A DNA stretch of 64,000 nucleotides from Endozoicomonas sp. 8E (GTDB taxonomy: Bacteria > Pseudomonadota > Gammaproteobacteria > Pseudomonadales > Endozoicomonadaceae). Positions 58,903-64,000 of this stretch are shown here, piece after piece. The translations under genes were made by a program, and so were the position numbers. Each line of letters opens with the position of its first letter. The stretch's first letter is position 1. Location of the stretch: assembly GCF_032883915.1 (NCBI RefSeq), contig NZ_CP120717.1:2115697-2179696 (forward strand), written 5' to 3'. The notes below the pieces were generated by a model. That model saw only the letters and a list, made by a program, of their open reading frames with translations, did not search any database and was not told the origin of the DNA.

Positions 58903-61900
58903 TCAAAGTTCGTCGCGGGTATTTTTATCTTTCTCAAGATCGAACTTCTCAACCTCAAGACCAACCGGTGCTGCTTTCACGGTTGCGGAGGGTTGCCCAG
59001 GCGCTGCAGTCCCGGAGCCGAAGAAAGCACCCAGAGTGCAGGAGTAAGGAATACTTTCTGCATGGGAGAACGACCATTTAGGCACATTTTCCCTGAAGTA
59101 TTTCTCCCAGCCATTCTCAAATAGTCTCATGGTGCGATCCCGGCGTTCACGGAATTGCAGATAATTTTCATGTCGCGTCCAGCCATACAGTGTGTTGTTG
59201 GCTTTAGCGCGGTAGGCATACTCTTTATCGGTTTCACTGAAGTATTGAGGTGTGGCAATAGCCGTGCGTTTTACATATTCATCGTGCGATTCACCCACAC
59301 CTCGCCAGCGGTTAAATTTGTCAAGACTTCGGCCCAGGGGGCCACCCAGCCATTGAGTGAGCATCTTGTTGTTGTTCATAAAGAAGTCGAAAGTGAGACT
59401 CGACGCCAGAGCGAATCCAAAGGTTTGAGCATAAGTGAATCCGGATATAAGGCCGTGGGCGTACGCTCCAACAGTGGCTACCGGACCCAACACCAGAGCG
59501 GCTGTGGCGGAGGCCAGCGTTTTCACTTTATGCGGTGTCACCCTGTGCATAAGAGGCACTTGAACCCCTTGCCCGGAACCCATGGATTTCACTATTTCAG
59601 GCACCAGACGGGAAATGCTGCGATACCTTTGAGGATTGGCATTGTACTGTCTGGCAAACAACGTGGAGCCGGTTCCTAACAGAATGACTGAAGAAGCGGC
59701 TTTGCCCAATGGCATGGCCAGACCGCCCACTTCAGAGACTTGTTCAATTCCGTTGTGGTAGTGATATTGGCCAGTTCGGTCAGGATCAATACCGTAGCGT
59801 TCCAACCAATGCTGGAAAGGTGTGGGCATTCTGTGCAGGTAATCACCCCTGTTAGTCAGGTCCAGCAGATAGAGGAACGCCATGTTTGAGAGCGACAGCT
59901 CGGCAGCCTGCCGGGTAGTGTGGGTCATCAGTAGCGGTTTGTAGCTGGAGTAGTACCAGGTGACAGCCTGTACAAGAAAGGCTGAAGGTTTGACCCAGTA
60001 ATCCGACAGTTGCCGCTCAACCGCTGCCGCGTGAGCCTGCATCAATGTGTCATGGACAGCCTGAATCAGTTCTGATTCAGACAGGCCGGCAGCATGGGCA
60101 TAAGGTGTCAGGGTCTCCTGGGCATTGGTCAGAAATGCTGCCGTTCTGCGGCCATTTTCAAAGGCAATATCATCAAGAACGTAGTTGGCGATGACAGCCA
60201 TTGCATACTCTTTCATGCTGTCAACAGACTCCTTCATGCCCGCGGGGCCGGTCACGGTCACAGGAGTAAAAGCACTCTTTATAAACTCCTCAACACCCTC
60301 GTCGGACAGCATCTGGACAACGCTCTTGAAGTGAGGCACCTTGACGCCGTGTCTGTGGCCAAGGAAGTGTTCAAATTCAGCCACTGTCTGATAACCATCG
60401 ACACCTCGGGCAGCCTTTATGTAGTTCTCAAGTTCAATCTTGCTGATCAGGCCTTCCCGCAGCAGAACCATGATTTTGTTACCACTGGCCGAGCGAGTAG
60501 CAAAGTATTCCGAGAAGCTTCTCAGGTCCCCTGGTTGATGCTCAATGGGGTGAATGCCCGATGAGCTTAAGTCGTGAATCTCTTCGTCGTATTCTTGTGC
60601 TCCTTTTTCTATCTCATTCCTGAGTTTGCAAACCAGCTCCTGAACATCATCCAGAGCAGTTACAGTAATTTCTAAAAACTCGATATACAGAACTGGGAAG
60701 CTCGTCTTCAGGCTCTTGAAGATTGCCACCATCCGGGTGGACTGATCAAAGCTCAGGCCGTCTCCGATCAATGCCTGCAGGCGGATCGGTGCAAATTCAT
60801 CGTCAAAATCCAAAGTCGTAAGGCGGGGTATTTCCTTACCGTTCTTGACTGCCAGCTCTGCCAGACCCATTGCGGCCTCAAGGCCTTGTTTCTTGAGAGG
60901 GCACTGCTGTAGGATGCGGCGCATAATACAGAGAATGTTCTTCTGTCTCGGCGAGTACTGGAAGGGACCACCATCATTCTCGACGGCTTTCTTTGCAGCC
61001 CTCAGGTCTTCCTTCATTCTCTCAACGTCTGCTTGTCTGGTTTCAATCTCACCTTTCAGACGAGCCTGTTCCTGAATCAATTGCATTGCCTGATTTGCAA
61101 CCCTGTTCTCTTCATTCGGTCTATGTTGGAGGTCGTCAGGGTTCCGCTCAGATATCAGCTCTTTGCCAAGAAGGGTATCCAGTTTGCCATGAACATCTGT
61201 CAGCTCATTTTCGGCTTCTCTCAATGCCCGTTTGGCAGTGGCCAGCTCGCGATCAAGAACGTATCGGGGCTTGGGGCCCAGGCGAGCCATTTGCCTGTCA
61301 AGCTCATCCTCAATGGCGGCAATACGCTCTTGAACGTCAGGCTCACCGACACTGAAAGCTTCATCATCCAGCGGTCGGAGTTTTGCATTAAGCTGACGGA
61401 CCTGGTCGTCGATAGTGGCATCATCTTCAAACTCTACCTGCAGGTCTCTGGCCAGCCTGGCAGTGAAAACCATGCTTCTTGCTTCAGCTGCACTGTTTTC
61501 ATGGGGGTAGATCTTTAGCCTCTTCTCTATAGCTGCAAGATAATCTGTCTGTATTTCACTGGCTTGTGTGATGAATTCCTGCATTTTGTCAGAAATGTCC
61601 TCGCGACGAAGATATACACCATCGTTTTCATCAACGTCGAACATCTCAAGGGCTTCTTCTATGGCACTGATTGTCTCAAGTACTTCAGGTTTGGCTTTTT
61701 GGTGGCCCTGGGTTCCGGAATCTTTCAGTTCTTCTTCCAGCTCTGCAAGCCTGAAGAGCTTGAGATTGACCGTTGATTCCAGGGTTTTGCGATCTTCTGG
61801 TGTGTTGTCTTCACTCAGTTCAATACCAGGAACGGCTGCCAGAGCACCTCTTCTGGCCCGGGTGTAAGAATTCTCTGTATCCTGTTGATCACTCAATGTC

Positions 61901-64000
61901 TCAACTCTCTGAAACAGGATTTTTTGTTGAGCATCCATTGTCTTGATTTTTTCAAGCAGGCGTTCCTGCTGAACGTCAATATCTTCATCGCTATCAAAAT
62001 CCTGAATGTTTAAATGTGCGGCAATGGTCGCAAAGCGTGCTTTGGTTGCAGCTATTTTTTCAGCTTCTGTTCTGATACCCAGTTGCCGAAGATGTTCTTG
62101 CCCGACCTGTTCTATCCGTTGCTTCAGGTGTTGTTGAAGGGCATATCGCCGGTATTCCAGGTGATAATCGTTATCCGGAAGGCCGAGCTGATCTTCAAAG
62201 TTAGCCAGTCTGTTGCGGATTAAGTCGTCGATGAGTTCTGTCTTTTGTTGCAGTTCCTGTTGCAGGTGCTGCTGAATGGACTGAAAGCGGGCAGCCAGAT
62301 CGATTTCATTGTTTGGAGTAATATCGTGCTTATTTTCAATGGACGCCAGTATTACTTTTAAAGCCTCTTGGGGAAGCTGTCCCGATTTGCTGATTTCATG
62401 AATTTCTTTGCTGATGATTGTGGCTTGTTCTGCCATTGTTGGCGCGGTCTCAATCCAGTAGTCAATACCAAGCGTATCTGCCAGTTGGTCGTTGTAATTT
62501 TCTATGGTTTCTATTAAGGGATCACGAAGTTCATCTCTCAGTACTGGAATCAGGTCGACTTTCTGCTTAACTTCCTGTAACCAGTTTTTTTGTTTTTCCA
62601 GCTTTTGCAGATGCAGAAGATGTTTCTGACGGTGCTGACCTTCAATGTTTGCCAGCCTGTTCCAGAGGGCCTTATCAGTGAGTTTTTCCTGTTGTTGCAG
62701 GTGCTGTTGAAGGGATTGAAAGCGGGCATCCAGATCGTTTTCATTATCTGGAACAATACCGAGTTGGCCTTCAATAGCGGCCAGATTTGTTCTTACGGTG
62801 TCTTCTTCAGGCTGTCCTGTTACGGCAACTGCTGTGAAGATTTTATTAATTCTCTCTCTGATGCGTGAGGCTTGCTCTTCTGGTGGCCGGGTATCATCCC
62901 AGTTACCAATACCAAGCTCCTCGGCCAGTTCAGTGTTGCGAATTTTTGTGGCTTTTTCTATGGCATCACGAACTTGTTGTTCCAGTGCCGGCATTCGTTC
63001 GACTGCCTGCACCAGTTTCTGTGACTGGTTTTGCAGTTCTTCCAGCGCTTGACGAGTCTGCGCAAGCTCATGTTCAGCCTGATGTTTGAGTTCAAGTGCT
63101 CTGAGCTTTTCCTTCTCTTTCTCCGCTGTCAACTCTAAGTGTTTTATAAGCCTGATGTACTCGCCTTCTTTTTTCCGCAGCGCCTCTATTTTGTCATAGG
63201 TATCAATCATCTGCAGTGACATGCCTTTCACGACTCTGGCAACCAACTCTTCATCCCCATTGGCCTGCACTTTGTGGATATCTCTGATAACGGGTATCAA
63301 TTCCTCCATATTCTGAATAAAGCGCTGGTCAGTCAGAAGCGTTTTTATTGCGCTACAAAAACTGAAGTATTTTACCAGTTGATAATGCATCCAGGTTGGC
63401 GTGAGGACTGACGAAGCGGCTTTGAGTTGTTCTAATGTGAGTTCAAATTCATTTGCTCTATGAGGCGTAGCGCTGGCCAGAGCCTGCTGGAGAGCTTCAT
63501 AGTATGCAAGCGAAGTCAGTTTATCCCTGCTAAACCCAGCATCACTCCGGGCAGCTAATTCCTCCAGCAGTGCCCACTGTCTGCTTTGAATAACATGCTG
63601 GTAGCTTTTGACCCTATATTTTTTAACCTTTGTTGTTGTGTGAGTGAGGCCATCAGGCTCAGCTTCTGCCAGGAGACTATAGAGGTTTTCTACAAAAGCG
63701 ATATCGGCTGGATTCAGTTTCTGACTGTAGAAAACAATAGTATCTTCCTGAGTATGACCAGGTACCAGCTTTGGATAACCCGAAGGGGCAGGATAAACCT
63801 TTGTGCAATCTTCTTCGTGCACAACATATCCGACGGGTTTGCTCAGTGCCAACAGTCTATCAAGAGCCTCCTGTTGTAACTCTTCTTTCAGAACATGAAC
63901 CTGGATATAGGCCGAGGTGGCTGCTGCCAGAAGCGTTTCATCATTAACAAAGAGCGATTGACCCAGTCGCTTCAGTTCAGGGGGCTGATCGCCCGAAGCG
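58903..64000 (-). CDS. Gene 12: giant exported array protein, N-terminus beyond window, ends in RDEL
   Basis: The frame is open to the right edge; 1,698 residues are visible, beginning in the N-terminal domain at ASGDQPPELKRLGQSLFVND. By alignment to gene 11 about 220 residues, including the signal peptide, lie outside; the TTG at 63852 is internal, not the start. The visible part has the helical boxes (IQSRQWALLEELA, TPTWMH), several LG[IL]-acidic modules (LGIGNWDDTRPPEEQ, LGIVPDNENDLDAR, LGIDYWIETAPTMAEQ, LGLPDNDYHLEYRR), LNIQDFDSDEDIDVQ and IEDELDRQMARLGPKPRYVLD. The C-terminal domain is full length and of the RHGVKVPHFKSVVQM subtype. Its last about 1.3 kb closely resembles gene 11, ending LEVEKFDLEKDKNT-RDEL. 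It is presumed exported like its paralogues, although its signal peptide cannot be seen here. Confidence 0.94.
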   Translation of the reverse strand, partial: ASGDQPPELKRLGQSLFVNDETLLAAATSAYIQVHVLKEELQQEALDRLLALSKPVGYVVHEEDCTKVYPAPSGYPKLVPGHTQEDTIVFYSQKLNPADIAFVENLYSLLAEAEPDGLTHTTTKVKKYRVKSYQHVIQSRQWALLEELAARSDAGFSRDKLTSLAYYEALQQALASATPHRANEFELTLEQLKAASSVLTPTWMHYQLVKYFSFCSAIKTLLTDQRFIQNMEELIPVIRDIHKVQANGDEELVARVVKGMSLQMIDTYDKIEALRKKEGEYIRLIKHLELTAEKEKEKLRALELKHQAEHELAQTRQALEELQNQSQKLVQAVERMPALEQQVRDAIEKATKIRNTELAEELGIGNWDDTRPPEEQASRIRERINKIFTAVAVTGQPEEDTVRTNLAAIEGQLGIVPDNENDLDARFQSLQQHLQQQEKLTDKALWNRLANIEGQHRQKHLLHLQKLEKQKNWLQEVKQKVDLIPVLRDELRDPLIETIENYNDQLADTLGIDYWIETAPTMAEQATIISKEIHEISKSGQLPQEALKVILASIENKHDITPNNEIDLAARFQSIQQHLQQELQQKTELIDDLIRNRLANFEDQLGLPDNDYHLEYRRYALQQHLKQRIEQVGQEHLRQLGIRTEAEKIAATKARFATIAAHLNIQDFDSDEDIDVQQERLLEKIKTMDAQQKILFQRVETLSDQQDTENSYTRARRGALAAVPGIELSEDNTPEDRKTLESTVNLKLFRLAELEEELKDSGTQGHQKAKPEVLETISAIEEALEMFDVDENDGVYLRREDISDKMQEFITQASEIQTDYLAAIEKRLKIYPHENSAAEARSMVFTARLARDLQVEFEDDATIDDQVRQLNAKLRPLDDEAFSVGEPDVQERIAAIEDELDRQMARLGPKPRYVLDRELATAKRALREAENELTDVHGKLDTLLGKELISERNPDDLQHRPNEENRVANQAMQLIQEQARLKGEIETRQADVERMKEDLRAAKKAVENDGGPFQYSPRQKNILCIMRRILQQCPLKKQGLEAAMGLAELAVKNGKEIPRLTTLDFDDEFAPIRLQALIGDGLSFDQSTRMVAIFKSLKTSFPVLYIEFLEITVTALDDVQELVCKLRNEIEKGAQEYDEEIHDLSSSGIHPIEHQPGDLRSFSEYFATRSASGNKIMVLLREGLISKIELENYIKAARGVDGYQTVAEFEHFLGHRHGVKVPHFKSVVQMLSDEGVEEFIKSAFTPVTVTGPAGMKESVDSMKEYAMAVIANYVLDDIAFENGRRTAAFLTNAQETLTPYAHAAGLSESELIQAVHDTLMQAHAAAVERQLSDYWVKPSAFLVQAVTWYYSSYKPLLMTHTTRQAAELSLSNMAFLYLLDLTNRGDYLHRMPTPFQHWLERYGIDPDRTGQYHYHNGIEQVSEVGGLAMPLGKAASSVILLGTGSTLFARQYNANPQRYRSISRLVPEIVKSMGSGQGVQVPLMHRVTPHKVKTLASATAALVLGPVATVGAYAHGLISGFTYAQTFGFALASSLTFDFFMNNNKMLTQWLGGPLGRSLDKFNRWRGVGESHDEYVKRTAIATPQYFSETDKEYAYRAKANNTLYGWTRHENYLQFRERRDRTMRLFENGWEKYFRENVPKWSFSHAESIPYSCTLGAFFGSGTAAPGQPSATVKAAPVGLEVEKFDLEKDKNTRDEL

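Noticed and set aside
63852-63852. Start of gene 12 at the TTG at 63852
   Set aside because: The frame continues upstream to the window edge with conserved sequence (LGQSLFVND), so the TTG is internal and the true start is outside the window.
59-63879. Many plus-strand open frames of 60-290 codons across the window
   Set aside because: They lie opposite conserved minus-strand coding sequence, recur at the same place in each paralogue as shadows, and lack consistent ribosome-binding sites or recognisable products.
1-64000. Autotransporter, trimeric adhesin, lipoprotein or LPxTG surface anchor
   Set aside because: No C-terminal beta-barrel pattern, no YadA-like anchor, no lipobox cysteine at the signal peptide end and no LPxTG motif can be seen.

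Overview
The window is filled end to end by one thing: a head-to-tail array of twelve giant paralogous genes, all on the minus strand and read from right to left. Ten are complete (about 1,200 to 2,370 codons) and one is cut by each window edge. No housekeeping gene, tRNA, rRNA, transposase, recognisable regulator or secretion gene is present, and I see no plus-strand gene. None of the reading frames is interrupted. I number the genes 1 (left edge) to 12 (right edge); transcription runs 12 to 1.

Shared protein plan, seen in the translations: (i) a Sec-type signal peptide of about 28 residues, usually starting MTNARPNALS and usually ending ALA before [DGS]RRLQ; (ii) an N-terminal domain to about residue 330, with boxes LGQSLFVND and KPVGYVV; (iii) a helical domain to about residue 490, with boxes IRSRQMALLEELA and TPTWMH; (iv) a central part of very variable length, charged, Q/E/K/R-rich and predicted helical, built from recurring modules and low in cysteine; (v) a very conserved C-terminal domain of about 450 to 650 residues, with boxes GMKESVDGMKEYAAAVIANY, LLDLTNRGDYLHR, a hydrophobic stretch near TLASATAGLVLGP and MYGWTRHENYLQFRERRD; (vi) a short divergent tail. 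I do not recognise the family and assign no biochemical function.

The most striking point is the tail. Five of the eleven visible C-termini end exactly in HDEL (gene 4) or RDEL (genes 9, 10, 11, 12). These match eukaryotic ER-retrieval signals; RDEL is also the C-terminus of the E. coli heat-labile enterotoxin A subunit. With Sec signal peptides, this suggests a family of secreted, host-directed or surface proteins in a host-associated bacterium. That is inference.

Layout: genes 1 and 2 overlap by 4 bp; gene 3; a 328-bp gap; genes 4 and 5, 9 bp apart; genes 6, 7, 8, 9 and 10 with gaps of 71 to 145 bp; a 485-bp gap; gene 11; a 576-bp gap; gene 12. Nearly every gene is preceded by the same leader, ending in a palindrome that overlaps the Shine-Dalgarno sequence. 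The two largest gaps hold inverted copies of a nested-palindrome repeat element, one on each side of gene 11.

The array is recombining. Near-identical tracts (about 1.6 kb between genes 8 and 10; about 0.87 kb across junctions 8/9 and 9/10), large in-frame deletions, tails fused to the next gene's leader, and a 15-bp in-frame minisatellite of variable length all point to unequal crossing-over and gene conversion that preserve the ends and vary the middle.

Organism: Gram-negative bacterium from the Sec signals, GAGG ribosome-binding sites and REP/MITE-like repeats of the kind common in Proteobacteria. An Endozoicomonas-like marine gammaproteobacterial symbiont is my best guess from the large repetitive accessory content, but this is low confidence.
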